DNA of 64,000 nucleotides from assembly GCA_029265255.1 (NCBI GenBank), contig JAJUJQ010000001.1, positions 596,209 through 660,208 of the forward strand. Reading direction: 5' to 3'. The stretch comes from Spirochaetota bacterium. GTDB taxonomy: Bacteria; Spirochaetota; Spirochaetia; Treponematales; Rectinemataceae. A program made the translations under genes and the position numbers. Below the pieces are notes generated by a model. The model saw only the letters and a program-made list of their open reading frames with translations, was not told the DNA's origin and did not search any database. Below are positions 36,117-45,332 of this stretch, one piece after another. Position 1 is the stretch's first letter, and each line of letters opens with the position of its first letter.

Positions 36117-37359
36117 ATTTCGTGAATACGACCACGCCATTGTGCCCGCCGAATCCGAGGCTTGCCGACACGGCGGCACGAACGGGATGAGCGATTGCGC
36201 GATTAGGAATGTAGTCAAGCGTGCATCCTGCCTCGATATCGGGATTGTCCAGATGAATGGTCGGAGGAAGCACACCGCTTTCTAGCGCTTTGATACAGAC
36301 AATCGCTTCGATAGCGCCTGCAGCGGCGATGCAGTGACCAGTCATACTCTTGGTGGAGCTGATTTTAAGCTGCGCGGCTGCAGGTCCGAACGCAGCCCGA
36401 ACCATGCTTGATTCCATGGGATCGTTGAGGGCGGTTCCTGTACCATGCGCGTTATAGTACCCGATATCCTGTGGCGAAAGACCCGCGTCGGCAAGCGCTG
36501 AAGTGATCGCACGCGCGCCATAGATACCTTCGGGCTGGGGAGCAGTCAGGTGATAGGCATCACAACTAGACCCATAGCCAGCAAACAGAGCCCGGATGCG
36601 AGCGCCACGTTGCTGAGCATGCTCCAAGCGCTCAAGAATCAGGACGCCAGCTCCCTCGCCAATTACAAAGCCATCCCTGTCGCGGTCAAAAGGACGGGAA
36701 GCGCAATCAGGTCTGTCGTTGAAAGCGGTCGATAGCGCTTTCAGACGGCAGAAGCCGCCCATTGCGAATTCCGTGATGGCTGCTTCCGTTCCTCCTGCGA
36801 TAACAATATCCACTCTCCCTGCCCTGAGCAGGTCGAGCGCCTGTCCGAGCGCATCTGTTCCCGAAGCGCATGCGGTCACCTGGGTAAAGGCTGGTCCATG
36901 CAAACCAAACCGCATGGCGATATTGCCCGCAGCCTCGTTGGCAATCATTAACGGAATGGTCATGGGAGGAATCCGGTCCGGACCTGCATCAAGCATCCTT
37001 GCATGGGAATCGCAGAACACTTCAAGTCCTCCGATGCCATTTCCCAGTACGACTCCGACACGATCCAAATTGATACCGAGCTCGCTTCCCAGGCCGGCAT
37101 CATTCCACGCCTGCACCGCCGCGGCGACGGCGAACTGGGAGAAAAGCGCCATTTTGCGCGCTTCTTTTTTGTCCATGTACAGGCCTGGATCAAAATCTTT
37201 CACTTCCGCTGCGATTTTGCTTTCGAGCCGCGAGGCATCGAAGCGGGTAACAGGACCAATGCCGCTCCTTCCTTCAACACAATGCATCCAGAACTCTTCG
37301 ACCGAATTCCCGATCGGGCTGATGATGCCCAATCCTGTTACTGCGACTGCTTCCCTCAT
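36106..37359 (-). CDS. fabF: 3-oxoacyl-ACP synthase II FabF
   Basis: A 417-residue condensing enzyme. The Cys nucleophile lies in TQVTACASGTDALG (about 164), and the two His of the Cys-His-His triad in YNAHGTGTALNDPMES and SMTGHCIAAAG. The N-terminal VTGLGIISPIGNSVEEFW is typical. It elongates acyl-ACP with malonyl-ACP. No acpP gene lies between fabH and fabF. It starts 35 nt after fabH. Confidence 0.95.
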   Translation of the reverse strand: MREAVAVTGLGIISPIGNSVEEFWMHCVEGRSGIGPVTRFDASRLESKIAAEVKDFDPGLYMDKKEARKMALFSQFAVAAAVQAWNDAGLGSELGINLDRVGVVLGNGIGGLEVFCDSHARMLDAGPDRIPPMTIPLMIANEAAGNIAMRFGLHGPAFTQVTACASGTDALGQALDLLRAGRVDIVIAGGTEAAITEFAMGGFCRLKALSTAFNDRPDCASRPFDRDRDGFVIGEGAGVLILERLEHAQQRGARIRALFAGYGSSCDAYHLTAPQPEGIYGARAITSALADAGLSPQDIGYYNAHGTGTALNDPMESSMVRAAFGPAAAQLKISSTKSMTGHCIAAAGAIEAIVCIKALESGVLPPTIHLDNPDIEAGCTLDYIPNRAIAHPVRAAVSASLGFGGHNGVVVFTKYGE

Positions 37360-37394
37360 TGCAATGCTCCCTCTCAGAACGTTTTTCCTGCCAA

Positions 37395-38372
37395 TTACCA
37401 GCGCACGACGGCGGCACCGTAGGTGAGCCCAGCTCCAAACCCGACAAGCATGATCAGATCGTTGGATCTCAAGAGCCCTTTGTCATCCATTTCAGCTAGC
37501 GCGATAGGAATGCTCGCTGCTGATGTATTGGCGTATTCTTCGATATTCAGATAGATCTTTTCGGGAGGAATGGAGAAACGCTTTGCCGCTGCCTGCACGA
37601 TACGCGCATTTGCCTGATGAGGAACAATCCAGGAAAAATCTTCAAGGCGATACACGGTCTTATGCATGAGCCTCTCGATCATGACCGTAATGGACTTTAC
37701 GGCGAAGTCGTATACTTTTCTACCATTCATGGAAATAGTTGGGACAACAGGCTGCGGACGTTCAAATGTCGAAGTGCGTTCGGGCTGTACAAGATAAAGA
37801 TCTTTAGCGCCGCCGCCATCCGCGCCAAGAATGAATGAAAGGCAACCGCGCCCCGGTTCGTCGATCCTCGACAGAATCGCTGCGCCGGCGCCATCGCCGA
37901 AAAGCACGGCGGTTGAGCGGTCATTCCAATCGACAATCCGGCTCAGGCTTTCAGCGCCGATAACCAGTGCGTGACGCTGATGCGAGGCTTCGAGCAGACT
38001 GCAGGCAACATTAAGCGCGTAAATAAAACCTGTGCATCCTGCCGTGATATCAAATGCAGTACATCCATACGCACCGATCTTATCCTGAACGATACATGCG
38101 GTTGATGGAAAGCCAAAGTAATCGGGTGTCGCGGTAGCAACGACGATATAATCGATTTCATGGGGGCTGATTTTGGATTTCTGCAGGACCGATCTGGCAG
38201 CCTCTGCCGCAAGGTCACTCGTCTGCATTCCTTCGGGAGCAAAGTGTCTTGCCCCGATTCCGGTATGGGAGCGTATCCACTCGTCGGTGGTATCGAGTCG
38301 GCTTGCTAGGTCATCGTTCGTCACCCTGAGCGGCGGAATCCAGGCTGAGATGGCACGAATCACGACTGACAT
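37395..38372 (-). CDS. fabH: 3-oxoacyl-ACP synthase III FabH
   Basis: A 325-residue condensing enzyme that starts fatty-acid synthesis from acetyl-CoA and malonyl-ACP. The catalytic Cys is in FDITAGCTGFIYAL (about 113), the His in WIVPHQANARI and the Asn in YANTSAASIPIAL. The Cys-His-Asn triad separates it from FabF. A strong GGAGGG lies upstream of the ATG. It is the first gene of fabH-F-Z-V-rsmE, and a TGACA/TGTCA repeat cluster overlaps its promoter region. Confidence 0.95.
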   Translation of the reverse strand: MSVVIRAISAWIPPLRVTNDDLASRLDTTDEWIRSHTGIGARHFAPEGMQTSDLAAEAARSVLQKSKISPHEIDYIVVATATPDYFGFPSTACIVQDKIGAYGCTAFDITAGCTGFIYALNVACSLLEASHQRHALVIGAESLSRIVDWNDRSTAVLFGDGAGAAILSRIDEPGRGCLSFILGADGGGAKDLYLVQPERTSTFERPQPVVPTISMNGRKVYDFAVKSITVMIERLMHKTVYRLEDFSWIVPHQANARIVQAAAKRFSIPPEKIYLNIEEYANTSAASIPIALAEMDDKGLLRSNDLIMLVGFGAGLTYGAAVVRW

Positions 38373-38415
38373 GTCTTCCCTCCTTCACAAGGATGGGGGA
38401 AGCTAATCACAGGAG

Positions 38416-38454
38416 TGACAATCTGTCAATATGACATAATAAGTAAAAATGTCA
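38416..38454 (-). promoter_or_regulatory. TGACA/TGTCA repeat cluster in the fab operon promoter
   Basis: TGACA (38416-38420), TGTCA (38424-38428) and TGACA (38432-38436) alternate with 3-nt gaps, forming two overlapping inverted repeats. A further TGTCA lies at 38450-38454. The middle unit also reads as TTGACA on the minus strand and can serve as the fabH -35, although the matching -10 is weak. It looks like an operator of a fatty-acid regulator; it matches neither the FapR nor the FabT box as I know them. Confidence 0.5.
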
Positions 38455-38472
38455 TGTTCAGAAAGCCATGGT

Positions 38473-38512
38473 TCATAAATAAGCCGCCATCGTCAATTCT
38501 GGGATGGCGGCT
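38473..38512 (-). terminator. Intrinsic terminator after ftsH
   Basis: AGCCGCCATC (38482-38491) and GATGGCGGCT (38503-38512) form a perfect 10-bp stem. On the minus strand it is followed by TTATTTAT, ending ftsH transcription before the fabH promoter. On the plus strand it is followed by GGTTTT. Confidence 0.7.
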
Positions 38513-38536
38513 GGTTTTAAGTATCGTCTTGTTGAA

Positions 38537-40522
38537 TCAGGAATTCTGAAGAGTGCCGATTGTTGGCTCCGGGGCCTCGGGGCTATTGGGAGCGGTTTCC
38601 GTCGTGAGCGCAGCAAATTCAGACTCCTCAATGATTTCTTTTTCGAGAAGAAGATTGGAAATCCGATCGAGAAGGTCCTTTTTTCTCGTCAGAAGCTCCA
38701 GAACGCGTCGATATCGTTCATCCATAATCGATGCGATTTCCTCATCAACATAACGCTGTGTTTCCTCGCTGTATTCTTTCTGCGCGAAAGGATTGGGAGC
38801 CTGCATGCCGATCAAGCCTGCGCTCTGTCGCGTAAGTGCCACATTGCGAAATTTATCTGACATCCCATAATCGGTAATCATGCGCCGGGCAATATCGGTT
38901 GCGCGGGCGATATCATTAGCCGCCCCGGTAGAAATGGTCTTGAATACCAGCTCCTCCGCAGCCCTTCCACCGAGAAGCACATCAATCTGGCCAAGAAGTT
39001 CGTCTTTCGTTACCAGATAACGATCCTCGAGCGGCATCTGAAGCGTATATCCCAACGCTCCGAAACCTCGCGGCACAATCGAAATCTTTCGGACCGGATC
39101 AGCACCAGGCGTATAGGCTGCGGTGATGGCATGGCCTGTTTCATGAACCGCGACGATCTGTTTTTCTTTGGGATTGATCATGCGATTCTTCTTTTCGAGC
39201 CCAGCCACTACTTTTTCAATGGCTGCGTGGAAATCAGCCTCCGACACCTTCTTTCGTCCGGCCCGTACTGCCAGGAGGGCTGCCTCGTTCACCACATTGG
39301 CGAGATCCGCGCCAACGAAACCAGGGGTACTGCGCGCAATCTTGGAGAGGTCCACGGAAGGGTCCATCTTGATAGATCTGGTATGGATTTTAAGAATTGC
39401 CTCGCGGCCATTGATATCGGGCCGATCAACAAGGACCTGTCGGTCGAATCGTCCAGGCCGTAGCAGCGCGGGATCGAGTACATCGGGTCGGTTGGTCGCT
39501 GCCAGCAGAATGAGCCCGCTCGTGGAATCAAAACCATCCATTTCGACCAGAAGCTGGTTGAGCGTCTGTTCGCGCTCGTCATTCCCTCCCACGATACCCG
39601 CGACACGCGATTTGCCTAGAGCATCGATCTCATCAATAAAAATGATGCAGGGCGCTTTTTCGCGCGCTTGCTTGAACAAGTCACGCACTCGCGCAGCACC
39701 GACCCCCACGAACATTTCGACAAAATCAGCGCCGCTCATTTTGAAGAATGGGACATTTGCCTCACCGGCGACTGCGCGAGCAAGAAGCGTTTTCCCAGTT
39801 CCAGGAGGACCGACAAGCAGGACACCCTTCGGTATTTTCCCGCCAATTTCGGTGTATTTCTGCGGATTCTTCAGAAAATCCACAACCTCTTCGAGTTCTG
39901 CTTTTGCCTCGTCGACGCCAGCAACATCAGAAAAGCGCGTTCTGATATCGCCTTCCGCAACAACAGTGGCACGATTTTGACCGAAGGCGAGAACGTTCGA
40001 ATTCGATCCCATAAAACGGTTCATCAGCGTGCGCCAGAGGAAGAACATGATGGCAAACGGCAGAACCCAGTTCAGGAGCAGTGAAAGGATCGCGCTGCCT
40101 TCTCGTGGTGATGCGGAATATACGACTCCTTTTTCATCCATGAGCCTGGTAAACTCAGGGTCGCTGACCGGTACGGTCTTGTAGACAACGCCTGGCTTTG
40201 CCTGGACAGGAAGCGGCGAAGCGGGTTCGGACGTACGCGATTCGGTATATCCGGTATAATAGTTGATATCGATCTCTACCCGGCGGATTTCTCCTGAGCG
40301 TATCTTATCCTTGAACGTTGAATATGGAACGACCGTATTGTCGCTTCTAAAGAGAAAATAGTTGAAAAAAGAAACGGCGATGAGCGTAATGAGCACATAA
40401 CCGAGAGAAAATCGGAACTGGAACCCTTCCGGCATTCCCGGTTTCTTGTTCTGGTTGCCCATCTGGCGATCTGTCTTGTTCTGCGAGTTCGGGCTCCAGT
40501 TGTTTTTGCCTTTCGATGGCAT
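38537..40522 (-). CDS. ftsH: ATP-dependent zinc metalloprotease FtsH
   Basis: A 661-residue membrane AAA+ protease. A first transmembrane helix lies at about 38-55 ([19 protein letters not shown]), then a periplasmic domain and a second helix near 158-175 ([19 protein letters not shown]). The AAA domain has Walker A GPPGTGKT (about 239-246) and the second region of homology. The zinc motif HETGH lies at about 455-459. It degrades membrane and regulatory proteins such as LpxC or sigma-32 in other bacteria. The N-terminal 35-residue polar extension is longer than in E. coli. Confidence 0.96.
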   Translation of the reverse strand: MPSKGKNNWSPNSQNKTDRQMGNQNKKPGMPEGFQFRFSLGYVLITLIAVSFFNYFLFRSDNTVVPYSTFKDKIRSGEIRRVEIDINYYTGYTESRTSEPASPLPVQAKPGVVYKTVPVSDPEFTRLMDEKGVVYSASPREGSAILSLLLNWVLPFAIMFFLWRTLMNRFMGSNSNVLAFGQNRATVVAEGDIRTRFSDVAGVDEAKAELEEVVDFLKNPQKYTEIGGKIPKGVLLVGPPGTGKTLLARAVAGEANVPFFKMSGADFVEMFVGVGAARVRDLFKQAREKAPCIIFIDEIDALGKSRVAGIVGGNDEREQTLNQLLVEMDGFDSTSGLILLAATNRPDVLDPALLRPGRFDRQVLVDRPDINGREAILKIHTRSIKMDPSVDLSKIARSTPGFVGADLANVVNEAALLAVRAGRKKVSEADFHAAIEKVVAGLEKKNRMINPKEKQIVAVHETGHAITAAYTPGADPVRKISIVPRGFGALGYTLQMPLEDRYLVTKDELLGQIDVLLGGRAAEELVFKTISTGAANDIARATDIARRMITDYGMSDKFRNVALTRQSAGLIGMQAPNPFAQKEYSEETQRYVDEEIASIMDERYRRVLELLTRKKDLLDRISNLLLEKEIIEESEFAALTTETAPNSPEAPEPTIGTLQNS

Positions 40523-40662
40523 GCAATACTCCTGTTTCTGCCCCTGTCTGTGATTGGTTGTCGAGACAAGGTATTCATCGATGGTGGATCAATTCCTAGT
40601 ATTGAATATAACGAATTTAGCGTGCTGCGGCGACAGCAATTCCAAAAGTGCATTGTGGCGGC

Positions 40663-40691
40663 TTGACCCTTGCAAAGGGATTTTTTATATT
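40663..40691 (+). promoter_or_regulatory. Putative sigma-70 promoter of groES
   Basis: TTGACC (40663-40668) and TATATT (40686-40691) with 17-nt spacing lie about 50 nt before a strong AGGAGGAG site. No CIRCE inverted repeat (HrcA operator) is found in the 225-bp gap, which is odd for a groES gene. Confidence 0.6.
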
Positions 40692-40748
40692 TTCACACGG
40701 TTCTCTACCAAAATCATCCATTGAGCATTTTTTCAGGAGGAGACACCT

Positions 40749-41015
40749 ATGACCGTGAAACCCCTTGGGGACAGAATTCTCGTCAAGATCAAGGAAAGCG
40801 AAACCAAGACCGCTGCAGGAATCATTATTCCCCAGACCGCCCAGGAAAAGACCCAGACCGGTGTCGTTGTTGCCGTAGGCACCGACTCTGACGCTATCAA
40901 GGTCAAGGTCGGCGACGAGATCATGTACGACAAGTATGCCGGGACGCAGATCAAGATCGATGGTGTAGAGCATCTCATCGTCAAGATGTCCGATATCCTT
41001 GCCGTACTCGAGTAA
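40749..41015 (+). CDS. groES: Co-chaperonin GroES (Cpn10)
   Basis: 88 residues with all family features. The N-terminus is VKPLGDRILVKI. The mobile loop ETKTAAGIIIPQTAQEKTQTG is followed by GVVVAVG, VGDEIMYDKYAGTQIKIDG and a C-terminal VKMSDILAVLE. It caps the GroEL folding chamber. It stands alone, flanked by its own promoter and terminator, with groEL not in the window; separate groES and groEL genes are known in Treponema and Borrelia. Confidence 0.97.
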   Translation: MTVKPLGDRILVKIKESETKTAAGIIIPQTAQEKTQTGVVVAVGTDSDAIKVKVGDEIMYDKYAGTQIKIDGVEHLIVKMSDILAVLE

Positions 41016-41037
41016 TCGCCATAAGGATGTATCATGC

Positions 41038-41070
41038 AAAAAGGCTGTCACGTGTGTGACAGCCTTTTTT
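41038..41070 (+). terminator. Intrinsic terminator of groES
   Basis: GGCTGTCAC (41043-41051) pairs with GTGACAGCC (41056-41064) around a GTGT loop, extended by A5/T6 pairing. The T6 run is at 41065-41070. Confidence 0.92.
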
Positions 41071-41192
41071 GTTTCTTCAGCCTTGGTCTGGAGCGGAAAC
41101 GCCTGAGGCAATCATCTATATTGAAAGTATAGGCATTCAACTTTTATGCTTCAATGAATTTAATAGTACATTTCATTTGAAGGTGCAGGCTT

Positions 41193-41645
41193 TCAGACAG
41201 CGCCGAGGAGGATGGAGACAATATCTTCCCGGGTTTTAGCGTTGAGGAGCGCTTGGCGCTTTTCTTCGCTTCTGAACAACATGCCGACCTCTGCAAGGAA
41301 CTGGAGGTGCGGTCCGGTCTTGTCGATGGGGGAAAGGGTCATAATGAAGATGCGGCACCCCTTGCGATCCAATGCGTCAAAGTCGACTTCATGCTTCGAA
41401 ATGCCAACGCAGGCGACGAGATCCCGAACTGCCGTCGTCTTGCCGTGAGGTATGGCAATTCCGTGCTTCATCCCGGTGCTCATGCGGTTTTCCCGTTCGA
41501 ACACCGCGCGCAGCGCTTCTTCCTTGTCCAATACTCTTCCGCTCCGGGCGGCAAGTTCTACTAGTTCAGTAATGATTTCTTCTTTCGTATGTCCATTGAG
41601 ATCGAGCGATACCAATTCTGGTCTGAGAAGATTCTTTAAGTCCAT
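41193..41645 (-). CDS. PTS EIIA (fructose/PtsN-type) domain protein
   Basis: A single EIIA domain of 150 residues with the active-site His in MKHGIAIPHGKT (about residue 67) and the family end VGMLFRSEEKRQALL. Stand-alone EIIA-Ntr-like proteins regulate transport or nitrogen and potassium metabolism through phosphorylation. No EIIB or EIIC domain is adjacent, which favours a regulatory role. The gene lies 69 nt downstream of the symporter gene on the same strand, so it may modulate that transporter. Confidence 0.88.
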   Translation of the reverse strand: MDLKNLLRPELVSLDLNGHTKEEIITELVELAARSGRVLDKEEALRAVFERENRMSTGMKHGIAIPHGKTTAVRDLVACVGISKHEVDFDALDRKGCRIFIMTLSPIDKTGPHLQFLAEVGMLFRSEEKRQALLNAKTREDIVSILLGAV

Positions 41646-41714
41646 GGCGCTATCCTAAATGGAGGCTCCACTGTCGTCAAGAGTTTGCAGCCGCATTCAT
41701 TCAGGAAAAGTATT

Positions 41715-42944
41715 TTAGATGAAATTTCTTGGTCTCTTCGTTTCCTCAAGACCCAAGCGTTCGGCTCCAAGCACGGTAAGGAACATCATCCATTCCAGAT
41801 CGAGAACAATGGCACCCAGCGCAAGCGGAAGCGCGACGGGAACTAAGAGCGTCGCGCCAGATTGGAACCCTCTTCCAAAAATGGAAGTTGCCAGCGAAAT
41901 GACGGATATGATTCCGATTGATGTTCCGGACGCACAAACCGCGATGCTCACCACGAGCGCGAGAAAAATTGATAGTGCCTGGATAAAACCTGGGCCGCTC
42001 ATGGAATAGGACAGATACATCGACATGAATGCAACCGAGGCAATCAGCGCTGTACCGGGCCTTCCTGCAATAAAAACGATCGGAAAGGCGAGCGAATTGG
42101 CATTTCTTTTTACTCCAAGGCTTTCCGAGAGATGCTTCAGCGCTGTCCCCCCCGCGAAAAACAGGCTGCCTGAAAATGCGGTGGCGAGAAGCGGACCGGA
42201 CATGGCATAGAGCAGCAAGTAAGGATTCTTTCTTCCCCCAAGCAGCCGATAGAGAAGGGGAAAGATGCCAGCGAGACATACCAGTGTGAGCATCAATACA
42301 AGAAGGAGAAGCTTGCGATATTCCGCGGAAATGGGAGTGGCTCTTAAGAGAACAAGCGTCTGAAGCGTGATGGGAATGAGAAGTATTCCCAGGATTTCAG
42401 ACACGAATGTATTGATCATATAGGAGGCTCTCGAGATCACATCCATAACGGGTATGAGTGGTCGAGACATGACTGGGTCATGAGCGATTGCCATTCCGAA
42501 TGCGAACATGAAGACGAAAAGCGGTAGAATCCAGTTTTCTGACTGTGAAAATACTGAAAGCGCGCTTCTTGGGAATACCCCATAGGCAAGTTCCTCGATT
42601 GAAGGAAGTGGTGCGGCAGATGCTTCGGCGGCGGGAAGAAGCGGCGCAGGCTTGGCGAGTGTTCCGACGATTGTGCCTATTGCCGCGAAAGCCAAAAGGC
42701 TTATAAGAGAAATAGCGATGGCAAAGCCAGCCAGCCTGCTCATCTGCTTTGCTTCAGAGAGATGGAACACCGCTCCTGGGATGCCAGCGGCCAAGGAAAG
42801 TACAAGGGCATAGCTTCCGATTCGCAGTGCGATTTCAGACAGGAATGAAATGAGTGCCGTTCCTTTGGCCATGCTGGGAGGGAGCGCAAGGAACAAAATG
42901 GCACCTACGATGATTCCGAAGGCGTATTTAAGCCACAGCTTCAT
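41715..42944 (-). CDS. Divergent SDF (dicarboxylate/amino-acid:cation) symporter family protein
   Basis: 409 residues with about eight to ten membrane segments, beginning with the IVGAILFLALPP and SEIALRIGSYALVLSLAAGIPGAVF start typical of the DAACS family. The Ser-rich hairpin motif is only partly kept (GGTALKHLSESLGV). The NMDG-type sodium motif is not recognisable, so ion coupling and substrate are uncertain. It probably shares a transcript with the EIIA gene downstream. Confidence 0.72.
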   Translation of the reverse strand: MKLWLKYAFGIIVGAILFLALPPSMAKGTALISFLSEIALRIGSYALVLSLAAGIPGAVFHLSEAKQMSRLAGFAIAISLISLLAFAAIGTIVGTLAKPAPLLPAAEASAAPLPSIEELAYGVFPRSALSVFSQSENWILPLFVFMFAFGMAIAHDPVMSRPLIPVMDVISRASYMINTFVSEILGILLIPITLQTLVLLRATPISAEYRKLLLLVLMLTLVCLAGIFPLLYRLLGGRKNPYLLLYAMSGPLLATAFSGSLFFAGGTALKHLSESLGVKRNANSLAFPIVFIAGRPGTALIASVAFMSMYLSYSMSGPGFIQALSIFLALVVSIAVCASGTSIGIISVISLATSIFGRGFQSGATLLVPVALPLALGAIVLDLEWMMFLTVLGAERLGLEETKRPRNFI

Positions 42945-42998
42945 GACGGAACCAGAATATCCCCAGACTGCCTATCGGTCAACTCCATTAATTTCTTG

Positions 42999-43028
42999 TT
43001 GACAGCGAATGCTTTTTTCCGCTATTGT
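42999..43028 (+). promoter_or_regulatory. Putative promoter of the tRNA-Arg gene
   Basis: TTGACA (42999-43004) and TATTGT (43023-43028), with an 18-nt spacer, end 14 nt before the mature tRNA. Confidence 0.5.
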
Positions 43029-43042
43029 GTCTGCGTTTTCCC

Positions 43043-43116
43043 GACCCAGTAGCTCAGCAGGATAGAGCGGCTGCCTCCTAAGCAGCAGGTCGCCCGTTCG
43101 AATCGGGCCTGGGCCA
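43043..43116 (+). tRNA. tRNA-Arg (anticodon CCT)
   Basis: A full cloverleaf is visible. The D stem is GCTC/GAGC. The anticodon stem GCTGC/GCAGC holds loop CTCCTAA with the anticodon CCT at 43077-43079. The T arm is GCCCG-TTCGAAT-CGGGC. The acceptor strands GACCCAG and CTGGGCC pair except at position 2-71 (A-C). CCA is not encoded. It reads AGG codons. The 3' end borders the integrase remnant, so it is the likely attachment site of the island. Confidence 0.92.
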
Positions 43117-43168
43117 AAGGTTTTTATGATTTTTGCACTGCAAATGTAGCAAAAAGTGTAGCAAAATT

Positions 43169-43606
43169 ATGAAAGCCGATTTCTACCTGTACAAACGAAA
43201 GAAGGTCTGGTACGTGCGCATTAGGTACCCGGTGACTGGCAAGATGCTTTCCGCCAAGTCGACCGGCCAGACCAGTAGACCCGCTGCCCAACGCTGGGCG
43301 ACCGAAGAAGCACTGAAACTGCAAGCGCATCATTTCCAGAAAACAACTCGATTACGGGATTGGGCCGCATCATTTTTCAGTCCAAAATGTCCTCACATCA
43401 CAAGATTGGTGGCGGAGGGCAAAAGCTACAGTCTCAAGAACCTGCGCGATCAGCGGTCGTATGTTATCAAGTATATTTTAACCGACGTGATTGCAAGCAA
43501 ACCTCTTGACCAACTCACCAAGACAGACAGGCTCGCAGCAATCAGAACATTACGAAAGGTTCTGCTCTCGAGCGTATTCAAGATATTACACCAATACCCT
43601 TTGTAG
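43169..43606 (+). pseudogene. Tyrosine-recombinase (phage-type integrase) remnant, N-terminal part only
   Basis: About 145 residues resembling the N-terminal arm-binding region of phage integrases (YLYKRKKVWYVRIRYPVTGK, a beta-strand start, then a core-binding-like helical part). The catalytic domain with the Arg-His-Arg-Tyr residues is missing, as the frame stops where it should begin. It lies 52 nt after the tRNA-Arg in the usual integrase-tRNA arrangement. It marks an old integration event and cannot be active. Confidence 0.7.
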
Positions 43607-43762
43607 TCCGACCAGTCTCTCAATATCCTAATACAACCTTTCTGGTTACACTGATGAATTCCCCACATCATCGTGATCGATTTCCTGGATTGCTTGCCAC
43701 CTTCCTTGTCTCGTATCGCCAAAGCATACAGAGGCGGGGCGTGATCGGATGGCTTAACGATT

Positions 43763-44014
43763 CTATTTCTCAATGCTTCGACTGGTCACTTCACCGAAAA
43801 GGTCAAGTAAGCGTTCAAAACATGAGCGATCAGCGGTTCTGTCAAATAATTCGCCCTCAATAGTAGCTTTATACTGGGAGATATTCCGAATTATTGTCAG
43901 GGAACACTCATTCCTAATGCTAACAGAATAGGATGCATTGGTGTTTGAGATCATGCCACAAACAGCTTGAACCAGACAGTCGACAGCTTGGTTTTCTGGA
44001 GCAATCTCCTTCAT
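43763..44014 (-). CDS. Small hypothetical protein in the degraded zone
   Basis: 83 residues from an ATG at 44014 with AAGGGAG 5 nt upstream. The composition is normal for a soluble protein (MKEIAPENQAVDCLVQAV at the start). No family is recognised. The surroundings are remnants of mobile elements, so it may itself be a leftover. Confidence 0.4.
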   Translation of the reverse strand: MKEIAPENQAVDCLVQAVCGMISNTNASYSVSIRNECSLTIIRNISQYKATIEGELFDRTADRSCFERLLDLFGEVTSRSIEK

Positions 44015-44234
44015 CCGCACTCCCTTCAAGATGCAAATTGCAATCCGCATTTAGATTATTCTGACAAACTTTTGGCGAAATTCCATACTTTTCCATACTT
44101 GTCCAATTATGGAATTATATTGGAAATACTAGCTGTTTATGTTGTTTTCCTTTGTTTACACCAATGTATGCTATCCATAGGTTAAGTAGATTCTCTACCG
44201 GACAACGATGGCTTCAGGAAAACAGCATACCTGC

Positions 44235-44603
44235 TTAGATCTGTAGCAGAGCATCCCGCATGATCCAGCTCTTCAAAACATTCGAGGTTATAAGCCATAG
44301 CTGATTGCTGCCCGGGTGTTTCCGCTGGAAATCAATACTCTCTATGTTGCCTTCTAGGGTTATACCAATGGTGTAGATCGATTTCTTTGCAACTATCTTT
44401 GCTTCGCTGACGCTGATCATCTGAGCATTCAGAAGGAGCGCGTGAAGAACGATTTCAGGGTTCCATTCCAGTGATCTACAAGCGATTTCATCAAAAAACC
44501 GTTTACATAGTACATGGTACAGGGGTTCTGCTGGCGCAGTAGCGCCATAGGGCTCTTTCAGGTGCGTGGTGGCATTCCGAGCCATCATGCAGCGAACATG
44601 CAT
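44235..44603 (-). pseudogene. IS256/Mutator-type transposase remnant
   Basis: A 122-residue frame. Its middle (KSIYTIGITLEGNIESI, then a Trp-Leu segment and LKSWIMRDALL) resembles the stretch after the first catalytic Asp of IS256-type transposases (yxViGi..eG...il.., then W...L..LK.RG). The catalytic DDE set is not complete and both ends of a normal 400-residue protein are missing. No inverted repeats are seen around it. The call rests on motif resemblance only. Confidence 0.45.
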
Positions 44604-44741
44604 TGGCAGCAGTATATCTCTAATACTCTTATGCTAGAGCTAATGGGTGAGGATTAATTGGAAGCATCAATTCTCCTTCGAGATACTAGAGACTCAAAAT
44701 TTGTTGCAACCATCGGTCGAGATATATGGTCAGCGTGGAGC

Positions 44742-45332
44742 GGTGTTATCACCGAGCTGATTTTGAGAATTTTGCAGCATCGCCAAGAGCCTTCCGCTGG
44801 TCATAGGCATCATGATGCGTTTATGCTACGGCAATCGTTGCGAGATGAGTCACATGACCTGCACCGGAGTTGAGCGATCTGTGGTTGTACCATCGCCGAG
44901 CTGACCATAGTCATTCCTGCCTGTCGCCCAGAGCGTTCCGTCGGTCTTGAGAATCATGGTGTGAGCCCCTCCCGCGGCAACGTGTCGAATTTCTAACGTC
45001 CATTGCGCATATAACGTGACGTTCGCCGACCCAATCACAAAGGTATGCCCCTCCTGATAGGTCGTGCCTGTCCCGTCCGCTTTCGTGTTCCAGCCAACAA
45101 AGCTGTAGCCAGACCTTATGAGATTCCCCGTGTTCCCCAGAACTGTCACTGTCGCTCCCTGTGGATACTTATTAGTATCCATTGGTACACTCCCGCCCGT
45201 CGCTCCGTTGCTATCATAGACAACGACATAATACTGCAATTGCTGGTCCTGGAGGGTGTCCAACTCGCATGAGATGGTCGCAAGAAGAAACACTGCAGCA
45301 AACATGCAGGGAATGCCAACTCCTTTTCTCAT
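44742..45332 (-). pseudogene. Truncated InlB-repeat/RCC1 lipoprotein gene
   Basis: From an ATG at 45332 with GGAGG 8 nt upstream, the frame encodes a lipoprotein signal (lipobox ATISC). One InlB B-repeat/Flg_new unit follows ([15 protein letters not shown] to [10 protein letters not shown]), then the first RCC1 repeat ([30 protein letters not shown]). It stops at 44850 after 160 residues. Beyond the stop, an RCC1-like NQLGDNT is encoded at about 44742-44762 in a shifted frame, so the gene once continued. Intact relatives are surface-exposed multi-repeat lipoproteins. A short functional form cannot be excluded. Confidence 0.65.

Noticed and set aside
35583..36275. Longer FabZ starting at 36275
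   Set aside because: The extra 53 codons lie wholly inside fabF in another frame and do not resemble any FabZ N-terminus.
40523..40748. CIRCE element before groES
   Set aside because: TTAGCGTGCTG near 40617 looks like a half, but no matching GAGTGCTAA half follows at 9 nt.
43450..43863. Overlapping short frames on both strands after the integrase stump
   Set aside because: Mutually antisense, no start signals and no family resemblance; treated as degraded sequence.
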